The notes below the pieces were generated by a model. That model saw only the letters and a list, made by a program, of their open reading frames with translations, made no database searches and was not told where the DNA came from. The translations under genes were made by a program, and so were the position numbers. A stretch of 64,000 bases of DNA from Medicago truncatula. Its lineage: Eukaryota; Streptophyta; Magnoliopsida; Fabales; Fabaceae. The first letter of the stretch is position 1. Each line of letters starts with the position of its first letter. The stretch is from the NCBI RefSeq assembly GCF_003473485.1, contig NC_053048.1:34282755-34346754 (forward strand), written 5' to 3'. This document shows positions 12,656-35,345 of the stretch, one piece after another.

Positions 12656-13580
12656 TCAATGTTTTGGGCTTAATGTGTGAAAAAAATTGGATAATATTCT
12701 AGTGTGAGTCATAGCCACACTAAACCATACGGTGAATCCGCCCCTTCGTGTCCATCTCTTCGAACGGAATCTAGAAGATCCAAACTCTCCCTTATCTCAT
12801 ATAAGAGGCCAAGATAAATGGTCAAGATCATATCCACATTTTTTAAAACAAATTAATACATTCACTTATGAGAAAGATAGACACAAATATAAATGATATT
12901 AGTGCGACCTATTTTTTAATGTTTTAAAAAATAATCTCATAAAAAATGAAGATAATTCCAACTCTCCCCAATCTTTAATATGAGGCACAAACAAACCCGC
13001 AAAGTGAAAAATTAATTTTGCACGTGGGTGCTGGATTGTACAATGGTGTGAAAGGGACTGGCTCTAAATTTGGACTGCAATCTGATTTATTTTTTTCTGC
13101 ATTTTTTTTTTAAGAAAACCTTATGGTTGTATTCTATCAGGAAAATGATATTTAGTACGGGAGTTTTAAGTACGAATATTTACATACGTGTGTGTTAGTC
13201 TTTTTTTTTGCTAGAAATGCGTGTTAGTCTCTCAAGTCATTACGCCACCAACTATTTCATAAACTCCAAATTTCTGTTAAGACAACTTCATTGACATCAA
13301 CTCATGGCCGATACCGTCACCGAAAAAGCAAACCCGACTCTAGCGATTGCTTGATTTTTGGAGTTATACTTCGTTCTCACATCACTAACTCATCTGACAC
13401 CGTCACCGGAAAAGTGAACTCACCGTCATTGTTGGACACACCTCTTCAACTTTTATATGGGTTCTGCTTCAATCTCGCGACGATGCTGATTTTTTCCCGT
13501 GGCGGCAATCGATAACAAAGACTATTGTGTTTAGTTGTTACACGTGTAGAAAGGAAAATGATTATTCGTCTATAGAAAAA
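12656..13580. other. AT-rich intergenic stretch, no gene supported
   Basis: No convincing gene. A 74-codon open frame near 13291 starts at a non-ATG codon and has no recognised domain, though this stretch is less AT-rich than its flanks. Confidence 0.3.
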
Positions 13581-14070
13581 GGGTTAAATATATGTTTGGT
13601 TTCTATAAATATGTCAACTTTTTGTTTTAGTCCATCTAAAATTTTTCTTAGATTTTTAGTTCCTCGAAAGTTTTCCATCTTCACTTTTGGTCCTTTAATT
13701 TAAGTAAACTCATATGTAGAATTCTTAATTTTGAATAAAAGTTTGCAGAAAAATTTATAATATTATATGAATCTCTCTCCTCAAAAAATTAGAATTTTTT
13801 AACGAAAGATGAATTAAATATGAAATTTTATATTTATGGTGGATAAAAATTCATATTTCATTTATATTTTGTTAAAAAATTGTATTTTTTTGGAGTGATT
13901 TTTACAAAATACACATTTCTGCACAATATCATTAAAAAAAATATAAAAATTAACTTTAAAATTGAAACTAAAAGTAATGATTAAAAATATTATAGAGACT
14001 AAAATTTAAATGAAAATTTTAGAAAGATTAAAACAAAAAAGTTAATATATCCGTAGGAACAAAAATGTGG
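13581..14070. mobile_element. Non-autonomous TIR repeat (gggttaaatatatgtttgg family)
   Basis: The left terminus gggttaaatatatgtttgg and the following stretch (tataaatatgtcaacttttt, then ttagtccatctaaaattttt) pair with the reverse complement of the right end near 14068. Arms are about 90 bases and imperfect. This kind of gggttaaatatgtttttggtcc repeat is remembered as very common in legume genomes. It sits about 140 bases upstream of the NSI start codon and may overlap its promoter. Confidence 0.6.
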
Positions 14071-14205
14071 CAAATAACGAAGACACACACATCCATTTGA
14101 TACCACTTATCAAGTGAAGTGAAGTGAAGTGGTATTTCTGATACAATACAAGACAGTGTTTGGTTTGGGTGGACATAGTCACTTACTTACGTATCATCAT
14201 CCAAA

Positions 14206-17528
<3,323 letters not shown>

Positions 17529-19074
17529 TAAGGAAGTTTTCTTTTATGCTTTTTTACATTTTGTAACACTGCAACCTGAAGTATACAAGGTTATAGCTGT
17601 GACAAGTTTGTAGTATGAAAGTATAAAGATTGGACATCATGCTGTAATTACTATGTTAGGTTGTAGCAAAATATTCTTTCCCCCCAAAGTTTTATTACTT
17701 TTTCAAACAGATAATGGTGAGGCTTTGGTTAAAGAACCAGTGTTATTTTCTACTCTTTTTTTTTTAATAAAATTTTTGTCATCTTGGATGAATGGTTGTA
17801 TAAGTGTGTAAGAGGAGTATAGGTTTATCAAGTATCCTGAAATGAGCGAGCATTCATCTCATGGTTTGGGCGAGTATGGGTCCAATGTTTTTGGTCCTTT
17901 GTTGTAGTCTCCAAGTGTTAGTATTATTTTATAGATAAATTGTTAGCGGTTATTTTGTTTAATGGATGAGAAAATTGTTACCACAAGAGATTAAACTTTG
18001 ATCTTTGTAGCTTCCGAATGTTTTTCTCATATTAACTATCATCACAGTACATTTACTATCAATACAAAATTGTGTTTTACACATCCGAAATAATTTTGTG
18101 GGTGAGAAAATTTCATCTTAAGAGCTAGTAAACTTGGATAGATTTTTCAAAATAAACAAAGTTTGATAGAAAGCAACATTTGGACCGATGCTGTTAACGT
18201 CGGTAAACATAAGATATTAACTTAAAGCAAACTCAATGGACCAAATTGATCAAAACAATTTACTTTTCATTTGACAAAATCAAATCAATTAATTAAGAGA
18301 ACAATTTTTTTTAAAAAAAAAAAAAAAAAAAACTTAGATGTCAATGATTTTGATATATACTGTAGTTGTTATATATCTAATCCCTGATTACCTAACTCCT
18401 TGTTGTGGTATTCTACTTATTCTTCTCCTATGCAAAATTCCACTCCAGTTCCAACACCTACAGTGCAGTCGTAAGTCAAAATTTCTTCATTGAAAAATGT
18501 CAGGAATTAACACATGCAAATACTATAATTCTTCTTGAATAAAGCCTTGATATATACAACTTAATTAAAAACTAATTAGTTTTTGGTCGTAATAATATAT
18601 TTTGTTTAAGTCATAAAAGTGTCTTTTGAAGAACATGGTCACCCATGAGGAAATCTTAGTTTGAACACATGAAGATTCTGTCTCCCATTAATCTGAATTT
18701 TCTAGCAAAAATGAAGTAATCCATATGCACATAAAGTCATCAAGGAAGTGAAAGTCAATTAACGATATACACATTATGATGTGCACATTTTTGTTACGTA
18801 TATTCTCCAGAATTTTCTTATCAGTTTAATAAACTAACCGTTTCTATCAAAAATTAGCAAGGTAATTAAGTCATATCTCATGTTCCTCTAAAAAAATAAG
18901 TCATATCTCATGTTAGTGCAACTTTATTATATCAATTAATGAGATTAATGGCTCATTTGTTTAAAATTATTAAAAAAAAATATTTGATGTTTTATTTTGA
19001 GTCATGATATATATCAACAACCTAGAAATACTAGTTGTCAAAATAGTTGTTGCAATATAGATGTTCAATTTTTT
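17529..19074. other. AT-rich intergenic DNA downstream of NSI
   Basis: The first about 200 bases are probably the NSI 3' untranslated region. The remainder is AT-rich with poly-A/T runs (for example near 18310) and no supported gene or well-bounded repeat. Confidence 0.4.
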
Positions 19075-19142
19075 CTTTTTTTTTTATGTTACCCTCCAGT
19101 GGAGCTCATTAGCCACTTGAGCCTAGTTACTTGATTTATATA
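19075..19142 (-). repeat. Internally deleted copy of the SINE-like family
   Basis: On the plus strand this reads tgttaccctccagtggagct and then cattagccacttgagcct, i.e. both outer parts of the 48446-48630 repeat joined with the middle missing. It lies in the same orientation as that copy. A chance match is possible because the segment is short. Confidence 0.35.
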
Positions 19143-19503
19143 TTTGATGTTTTAATTATGTTTGTTTGTAATTTTTTTTTAAATAATTTAAAAATTATTT
19201 TTAGAGGTTTTTAAGAATATTATGTTATTTTTTATTTGTTTGAAATTCTAAAAAGAGAAATTGTATTTTACTCTCTTCTACTAAAAATGATTTATTAAAA
19301 AGCTCATAAAAAACTTCTTATTTTCAGCATAAAAATCAATTTTTTAAAAAGGTTGCACACAAACGTAACTTAAACATTTAAGTTTTTTTTTTTTTTTAGA
19401 ATCTTAAGTAAACATGCCCTAATTTGGTTGCACCGATCAATCAATGATGATGATGATGATTTGTTGATAATGCAAAACTTTTTTTTTTTTTACATTGTGC
19501 GAG

Positions 19504-19566
19504 CATGTTTGGCCCTTCTTATTTTCCATTTCTCTTCTACTTCTAAGGAGAAGTAGGGCCAAACAT
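19504..19566. repeat. Short inverted repeat (catgtttggccct arms)
   Basis: The arm catgtttggcccttctt at 19504 faces aagtagggccaaacat ending at 19566, around a C/T-rich centre. This could be a tiny foldback element or the end of a larger degraded MITE. It is too short to classify. Confidence 0.4.
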
Positions 19567-19829
19567 AATTTTAATAAAGTTCTTAATAATAGAAGTATCT
19601 TTTTTTTAAGGAAGTAAATCAAATAAAGTAATGCTTTTTTAAGTAATGCTTATTTAAATATGAATTTTATACTACTCCGAATTATAAATTTAATTATAAT
19701 TGACATTTAAATTATAAAAAAACGAATCTATGTTTTTTAAATCGTGATTCAAAATTAGTATATATTATAAAAATATTTATTTATGTTAAAATATATTAAA
19801 GTGTAGTGTATATTTAATTATTAAGGGAA

Positions 19830-19976
19830 GAGGTTGAAATTCAAGCATCTCACAAGGGAGGGGAGTATCAAATTTACTTTTTAAGGGAGAGGAGTGTATA
19901 TTTTAACATAAGAGGGGAGGGGAGTGTAATTCAAGCATCTTTGAGGGAAGGGGAGGAGAGTGTAATTTACTCTTTT
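19830..19976. repeat. Purine-rich degenerate direct repeats
   Basis: Several copies of ggggaggggagtgtaatt-like words, two of them next to ttcaagcatct, occur within 150 bases. This looks like local duplication of a G/A-rich unit. No gene is associated with it. Confidence 0.4.
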
Positions 19977-20182
19977 TTTAATAGATGATGAATTATGTTT
20001 CTAACAAAGGATTATTTTCCAAACTCACTCCAAAGAAGATAGACCAATATTATCAATTTCCTTTCCCTATACGTCAATTCCATTCAATCCAAGCAAAAAG
20101 GTCTGAGACTAAAGAACTTGCTCAAATGTTCTTCTTGAATGACTCTGAACCAAAACTCATTGGTATATTCACAATCACTCAA

Positions 20183-20524
20183 GGGGTGTTTGTTTCAAGG
20201 TTAAAAATGACATTTCTAGGAATACATGGTTAGAGAATGATTGTATCCATGTTTGTTATGAGGATGAGAAAAAATATTCGTGGGTATAAAGGTTCGTGGG
20301 ACTTCTGTAACTTCCATTATTCTCATGTAAAGAGGTGGAAATGTGCATTCCCATAATATTCTGCATAGATTTAAAAAAAAATATTGTAACTTCCAATTTT
20401 CTTAAGACCGTCAAGTGATTTGCCAAACACTTTCTTTAACACCTATGAATCAAATTTTCATATTTTCATTTCCAGATATGCTATTCCTGTGAATAATTTG
20501 TGTTTCCCTAAAACAAACGCCCCC
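20183..20524. mobile_element. MITE with ggggtgtttgtttcaagg termini
   Basis: The left end ggggtgtttgtttcaagg pairs with the reverse complement of the right end, gggggcgtttgttttaggg. The size is about 340 bases with no coding capacity. G-rich GGGTGTTTG ends resemble PIF/Harbinger or hAT MITEs; a clear target duplication was not found, so the superfamily is open. Confidence 0.6.
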
Positions 20525-21351
20525 TTAAAATGTGTAAAATCGCTTATGTCACTTCCAAATAATAATATATGAGTTTATTACGCATCTTCTTACTTTTTCT
20601 TCGTTTCTAAAAAGACATGTAATAATAATGAGTTTATGCTGTTTGTAAAAAAAAAAATGAGTTTATTACAAATTTATGTTTAAATATTTGTTTTATTTAC
20701 CATCTCCGTGCATTGCAGGTACTATAAGTACTTAAATAGTCCAAGTCTTTTTGTACCCGAACCTTTGCAGTCAAGTAAATAATAATTGGATTTTTTCATG
20801 TTGTTTAAATTTATATATGTTAAGAAGTTCGTGAGTTTGTATGCATCGAAACTTATACATTTTGTATTAAACATATAATATTTTAACAATCAATTACTGT
20901 TTTTCAATAAAAAAATTATCATTTTTAGTTATTTTAACATTTGCAATATTACACACGTTGAACAAACTTTAAATAATTAAATGGAAGTTTAGTGTTATCT
21001 AATTCAGTCGGCCATGGCCTATATCAAAACTCGAAAGTGACATTGAAAAAAATACAAGACAAACATCATACCAGATTTACATAAATATATGCTGTTCACA
21101 TTTTGCTTAATTATATTATTAGTCAATGCCTTTCCCTTTCCACTTCGAAGTTTGGTCGAATAGTTATAACCATCGCTACGAACAAATATATTTTTACACG
21201 AGTAAAAATAAATTGAAATAATTAAAGAGAATGTCAATAAGGGCTAACTTAATTCAATTCATATATACACTTTTAATAAAAATTTACTTACAGAGAATGT
21301 CTCTTTCAATTGAGGTGATAGATAAAATATCAAGTTGTAAATTCGATATAC
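20525..21351. other. AT-rich intergenic DNA, nothing supported
   Basis: Only short chance frames and AT-rich sequence are visible. No termini of repeats and no domain-like translations were recognised. Confidence 0.4.
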
Positions 21352-21606
21352 TACTCCCTCCGTCCCTTAATAAGCGACACAGTTGATCCAATTACGCATA
21401 CTAATGCGTAATTTTGAGTTTAAATATCTTGAATAATATATTGGAAAAAATTATGAAAATTTGATTTTTTGAAAATACTCATCGAGACGAATCTAACGAC
21501 ATCTTATATGATTTTATTTATCTTTATATATTAATAAAAAAATATGATCAAAGTAAATTAGATTAAAATTATATATTTTCAAACATGTTATTTATTGCGG
21601 GGAGTA
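21352..21606. mobile_element. Stowaway-like MITE (tactccctccgtccc)
   Basis: The left terminus tactccctccgtcccttaat is the classic Stowaway/mariner MITE end of plants, and the right terminus gggagta at 21600 is its inverted partner. TA at both ends fits a TA target duplication. About 255 bases, non-coding. Confidence 0.7.
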
Positions 21607-21986
21607 ATAAATAGAGGAGGAGTACATCATCACAAGTACAACTTGAAGTACTGGACGGTTTCATAGTGACACAACTTGAAGTGAATGAGATGAGGCTCCA
21701 CATGTCGAAAGTAACATTTAAAAGAAATCTGAAATTAAACTATACTCCATCATGCTATAGCTTTTTGACATTACATGAGTTGAGTTGTTCACATTTTACA
21801 TAAATCAATATACTATGTCCCCTCAAAAAGTTTGGTCTTTATTGGTAAGTAATCATTCTAATTTCTAATTAACCACGTGATTCCATACAAAAGTTCTGAT
21901 CACATTACACGTCATTCTAATTTAACTACATTGATTCCATGGAAAAAGTTCTTATCATATTACACCATGGTTATTAATTAAATAGT

Positions 21987-22282
21987 TACTCTATCCATAA
22001 TAATTGAGTAAATTGTAAAAAAAATATTGTCTCAAAAAAATTGATTCATTTCACTTTTCAATACAATATCAATTACTTTTTTTTTTCTTTCAATTATAAC
22101 TCTAATTAATACTACTTTCACAACTCCCAATTTAAATTATACTTCGCATTATGATAAGGAGGAATGCACCAATAATTGATAAGGGTACTCAAAATCATTT
22201 TTCTTTCTCTTTTCATTATACATTTTTTCTTAATAAGTGTGAAATGAGTTAAGAGCTCAATTAAAATGGGACGGAGGGAGTA
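21987..22282. mobile_element. Second Stowaway-like MITE
   Basis: The right end gggacggagggagta is a textbook Stowaway terminus; the left end tactctatccataataattg is its degraded inverted match. About 296 bases. It lies in the same intergenic region as the previous MITE and is independent of it. Confidence 0.65.
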
Positions 22283-22794
22283 GTTTTTTAGAGGATTTAG
22301 GAATTTATATGAATATGATCTGAGTCAATATAAAAGTCAACATTTTCATATCAATCTAGCAAATCGACAAATCACGAATCTATCAAAATAGGAATGAATT
22401 CGATAAAAATCACAAGTTCAATGAAGGAAGACCCAGCATAAACGAAGTTGGTATACTATCATGGAATAAAATATAAATAAAAATGAAAGTTGAAAAGTTG
22501 ATGTATGTAGACTTACTTTCTTAATCAGATACATCAATTCTTTAACTATCCATTTTACTTATATTTCATTCTGGAGAGAGAATATGTTGAGTCGCAAACA
22601 TGTTTTCTCTATATACATAAATAGTGGGGGAGTCTACCTATTAACTTGTTCAAACTTCCACAGTCGCATCGAGGAAACATTTATTTATGTTTTGGATTTA
22701 GTTGACTTTTTTAGACAAAAAATACATGTAAACATTTACTAAGTATGATCTTAATTATGTTAAATGAATTCCACATCAATGTTATCTAATACTT
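22283..22794. other. AT-rich intergenic DNA, nothing supported
   Basis: No gene or bounded repeat was recognised between the Stowaway MITE and the LINE fragment. Confidence 0.35.
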
Positions 22795-23375
22795 TGATGG
22801 GAGAAGGTTTGTGGAAGCAAAATGGAGCTATAGTGCATGTGATTAATGTTTATGGTCCATGTGACTTCCATAGTAAGAAAGAGTATTGGTTACAAATTAG
22901 CTACATAATTGAGGAAAATTTGGGGTGTTGTTCTGTGTGGTGATTTCAATTCAATACGTAATGAAGGGGAACATAAAGGAGTGGGTGAAGTTTCAAGTGG
23001 AGGATATAAATTGTTTTTATGATTTTATTGGTGATGAATAATTGGTGGATTTACCATAAATTTGTAGTAGGTTTTACTTGAATTCAGTTAGATGTAGTGT
23101 GCATGAATATATTAAATTGATTCATTTTGTATGAAAAATCACCGAGGAAATTGAGATTCTTGTTTGCAATGGGCTCTAGATAGAGGTTTGTCTAATAATT
23201 GGCAATTATGGTTTTTGATATTAAGGGAGAATTGAGGATCACATCCGTTTATAATGTTGAACTATTGGTCAAAATATGATGATTATCTTGAGGTTGTCCA
23301 TGATCATTAGAGCTTTATTAGGTGAGTGAAATATGAAACTTTAAAAATTTGGGGGAGCAAATTAAAAGAGTGGAG
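22795..23375 (+). mobile_element. LINE endonuclease-domain fragment
   Basis: Plus-strand frames give the endonuclease/exonuclease/phosphatase part of a plant LINE ORF2: VHVINVYGPCDFHSKKEYW near 22835, CGDFNSIRNEGEHKG near 22940, then RGLSNNW near 23185 and MLNYWSKYDDY near 23265. Frame changes and stops show it is dead. The reverse transcriptase that should follow is absent. It is a different part of the element from the fragment at 1795-2830, so the two are separate insertions or separate relics. Confidence 0.7.
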
Positions 23376-23391
23376 CGGATCTTATTATACT

Positions 23392-24060
23392 GGATTTAAA
23401 GGTGCATTCAGATTATAAAATCTGGAGTTTGTTTTTCGGATTATAAAATCTGAACACCTCTATACACCCTCTTTGTGCTAAAAAAAATTATGGGAAAAAT
23501 TTGTTTGGATTATATAATCATAATTGTATGAGCACAAAGACTGAATTTGTTTGTGATAGGGATAACCAATTTAAGAACCATACTAACCATCCTAGTGCTC
23601 AAATGTGTTCCTTGTATTTCAAGTCTTGGAAATGCATATTTTTAGTTGAAAAATAAAAATAAAAAACCGGTTTTCAGACAATTGTGCAGGTTTCCTTCGA
23701 AACTTGTCCAAAAAAAATTATGAAGGATCAAGGCTTCCATAGAAATAACATCTTACGTGATTCCGCCCCTCAAAATCCAAATTTCTAGCCTTTATACACA
23801 TTTTCCCCCCTTTTTCTTCATATTCTCAGAAAAATTGCATTAGTTTTATTTGAATTTTAGATTTTTTAAGTGGTATTTTTTATTTTATTTGATAGGTTTC
23901 GACAGTTTTTACTTTGTCTTTTTAGAACAGAAGTTGCAACAATTGATATGGGAGAAGGTTTTGATCGTTCCTTATATATACACACACATTTCATATTATA
24001 TAATCCAAATGAAACAGTTTAGATTATATAATTCAAATAGAAAATGAAAATTTTAAAAAT
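23392..24060. repeat. Repeated attataaaatctg/ggattatataatcc words
   Basis: The words cagattataaaatctg, cggattataaaatctg and later attatataatccaaat recur on both strands over about 650 bases. They may be the arms of a degraded foldback MITE, but the ends could not be set. Confidence 0.25.
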
Positions 24061-24914
24061 ACGAGAAGTGTGTATAATAAAAAAAGAAAATCTCTTAAGT
24101 TTATTCTCCAACAAGAAAGAAACTATATCCAATTCATAAACCGTATTAATATGCTTGTGTCCAAATTTGTGTCATAAAAAAAAAAAAAAACATTTCCCTC
24201 ATCCTAAGTAAGGTGGACTTCTAACCAAAGAAAAAAGTCTAAGATGGAAAAAAAATACTGACACATATGCACATGATTGTTTAGGTAAACTTTCCATATT
24301 TAACATGAGTAGGTGGTGGAGGTGCTCACAAGAGTTAAGAGAATAGTAACAAAATATGAAATTAAAAAGGCTGCTTGCTTCTTTCCAAAATGGCGTGTTT
24401 GACAATTTACAAAGTTTGATAAACCATTACCAAACCAACCATGACAGTGCCATCTCTTATACTCATTTGCTGACTTTTTTTTATTTCTTGGTACAAAATC
24501 ATTTTCTTACTTTAATAATTAAATAAAATACAACAGGGTCGGTCAATATTATATTATATGCTTGTCATGAATTAATCATTAGTATATAATATGTGAATCA
24601 TGGTTTAAGAGAATTATTTAGCTAATAAGTTCCTCACGGACTCTCTATTTTTGACTTTGGATTTTCATCTCATTCATCATAAGCTACCTTCTCTTGGTTA
24701 GACTTTTTTTCTCCTTAGTTTCTTTCATTATTATTTTATTTAACAACTGTTATATACCTGTGTTAATTGTGTTTTCACTGTAACTCATTCAATTTTTGTT
24801 CTGAATTGTATGATATATACATATGTATATAACTGAAAATTGTTTCTTATAATGTTTCAATGCTTCTTATAGTATTCATGTGTTTTATTTGGTTGATTTC
24901 TAGGGAATATTGTC
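24061..24914 (+). promoter_or_regulatory. Upstream region of the LRR receptor kinase gene
   Basis: AT-rich DNA leading to the start codon at 24915. The last 250 bases probably include promoter and 5' leader. No other gene is supported. Confidence 0.3.
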
Positions 24915-33354
<8,440 letters not shown>

Positions 33355-34163
33355 GGCCTTATAGTTATTAGTTTCCCTCACATCTTCCAAAAAGAATGTA
33401 GTTATACCAAATTAAGTATACATTTTTTGATAATACCAAAGATAGAGAGTTTATAGGGAGATAGTTGCTGTTTCCCATCCTACACGGGACTTTGTAAATT
33501 TTGTATTTATGTAAACAAATTTGCTGACAAAAAGAAGAAAAAGAACATTATCTATCATAGGTAAATGATACATATTTTTAATGATCATTTTATTCAATTT
33601 CTTTAGTTCACTCTCAATCTCATACTGCATCCTTCTTTTTTACCAATAACACTAATACTCTTTATGGTGACACTTTGGGGATAAAGTAAGGTGATGATTG
33701 AACCATAAAATGGTTGGGAGGGATGATCTATAAGGTGGTCACCCAGCTGAATTATAATTGCGATGGATAATATTTGTAGTGATAAAGTCTATCAAGGCTA
33801 TAACCATTTTATTCGGTTTGTTTTATTTTGTGTGTAGTGACAAAGTGACAATCATCACCTAAAATTTACATGCACAATTTAGGTTTTAAATTCGAATATG
33901 GATAAAGACATTCAATCTAACATTATTGGCATTTACGAATTGAGCTAGAAACGTCTATTTTGTTCACTTAACTCCAGTTTATTTTTATTGGAATGAAGTT
34001 AATTTGATTTGTTTTAAAAAAAAAAAATAGGAACCAAATGTATGAGGCTCCAAGAAGAACAAGTGAAAAATTAATTGGTAGAACACCACCCAATTTTTAA
34101 CTGAACCTTTTCCTTTTTTTTTTATATTTTTTTTTTTAAGAAAACCCTTGATTTTAGTAATTT
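33355..34163. other. 3' flank of the receptor kinase gene
   Basis: The first few hundred bases are probably 3' untranslated region. The rest is AT-rich with poly-A/T runs and no supported gene. Confidence 0.4.
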
Positions 34164-34179
34164 AAAAAGTATCCATGAT

Positions 34180-34312
34180 ATTCTCGTGAGCTTTTAGCTT
34201 AGTTGGTAGGGATATTGCATATTATATGCAGGGGTCGGGGTTCGAACCACAGATACTCCACGTCTTCACAATTAAATTGTGTAAGCTCTAGCCACGAGAC
34301 TACTTGACAAAA
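34180..34312 (+). mobile_element. Legume tRNA-derived SINE with 16-base target duplication
   Basis: The element has an A box (cttagttggtagggatattg region), a B box (ggggttcgaaccacag) and the body ending ctagccacgagactacttga plus an A run. A 16-base perfect duplication, aaaaagtatccatgat, sits at 34164-34179 and 34313-34328. The perfect duplication points to a fairly recent insertion. It lies between the kinase and centrin genes. Confidence 0.88.
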
Positions 34313-34785
34313 AAAAAGTATCCATGATTATAAATACTCCCCTTTCTCCTCTAGAATATAATATATTATTTTTGTTTAATGATAATATCATTCTTTTGTT
34401 TTTTGCAACAATGGTAATATCATTCTTAAAATAATTTAAAATTAACATAATATTTATCTTTATCGAAATAATTTATTCCATTAACTAAATTACTTGATAA
34501 AAAAAATTATTCTAATGAAAAATATAATTAATTTTTTACTAGTCATATTAAAAGCAATTACAAATACATACTTACATGACTGGTACAATGAATTCGTATT
34601 GGATGATAATGTAAAACTATTTTACACCGTCGTTCGTGCATATTCAAATTAATACATGCTCTACATATATTTGAACACAATTTAGATGGTCATTAATATT
34701 TGAAAACCTGATAAATTATGGTTAAAGACGAGGATGCATTGTCGTGACTGAAATTGTTGAAAATCTCGACCGTAATAGAACCATT

Positions 34786-35045
34786 TAGATGATAGTTGTC
34801 ATTGATGCCGATGAAAATACAAAGAAAAAATATTGGTTTGAACACCCTTTTCATCTGATATTTTTTCTCTCTTATAAAAGGTTTGAACACCCGATATTTT
34901 TTCTTTGTATTTTAATCGGCATCAATGACAACTATCGTCTAAACCAATATTTTTTCTTTGTATTTTCATTAGAGAGAAAAAATACCGGGTGTCTAAACCA
35001 ATATTTTTTCTCTCTCATGAAAGGTTTGGACACCCCCCTATCATC
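34786..35045. repeat. Complex foldback repeat upstream of the centrin gene
   Basis: The stretch tagatgatagttgtcattga (34786) and the roughly 30 bases after it return in inverted form ending near 34941 (tcaatgacaactatcgtcta). Nearby, ggtttgaacaccc, gggtgtctaaacc and ggtttggacaccc repeat on both strands, with aatattttttct words between. This looks like a nested or rearranged foldback element. No coding content is supported. Confidence 0.55.
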
Positions 35046-35345
35046 CAACTCACATATCTTCTCTCTCAATGAAAGGTGTCAATGTGGGATCCAGATGTAA
35101 GAAGGAAAAAAAAAAAAAAAAGTGGAACTTAAAAAAATTAGTCCTTCAATAAAGAAAATAAATAAGTTATAAGTATTCCAGCTGTAATGTTATTATTGGA
35201 TAATAACCGTACGTATCCATTCAACACAAGTACACAACAGGATCTAAGTTTTCTGCCACTATTTTTTTTTATTTGAAAAAATCGAAAGCAAAGATTCTTT
35301 GTTCCAATTTCCAAATCGTGAATTGCTGCCCTAGTTCAAACCACA
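35046..35345 (+). promoter_or_regulatory. Centrin promoter and 5' leader
   Basis: This runs from the foldback repeat to the start codon at 35346. A poly-A run lies near 35107. No definite promoter box could be fixed. Confidence 0.3.
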
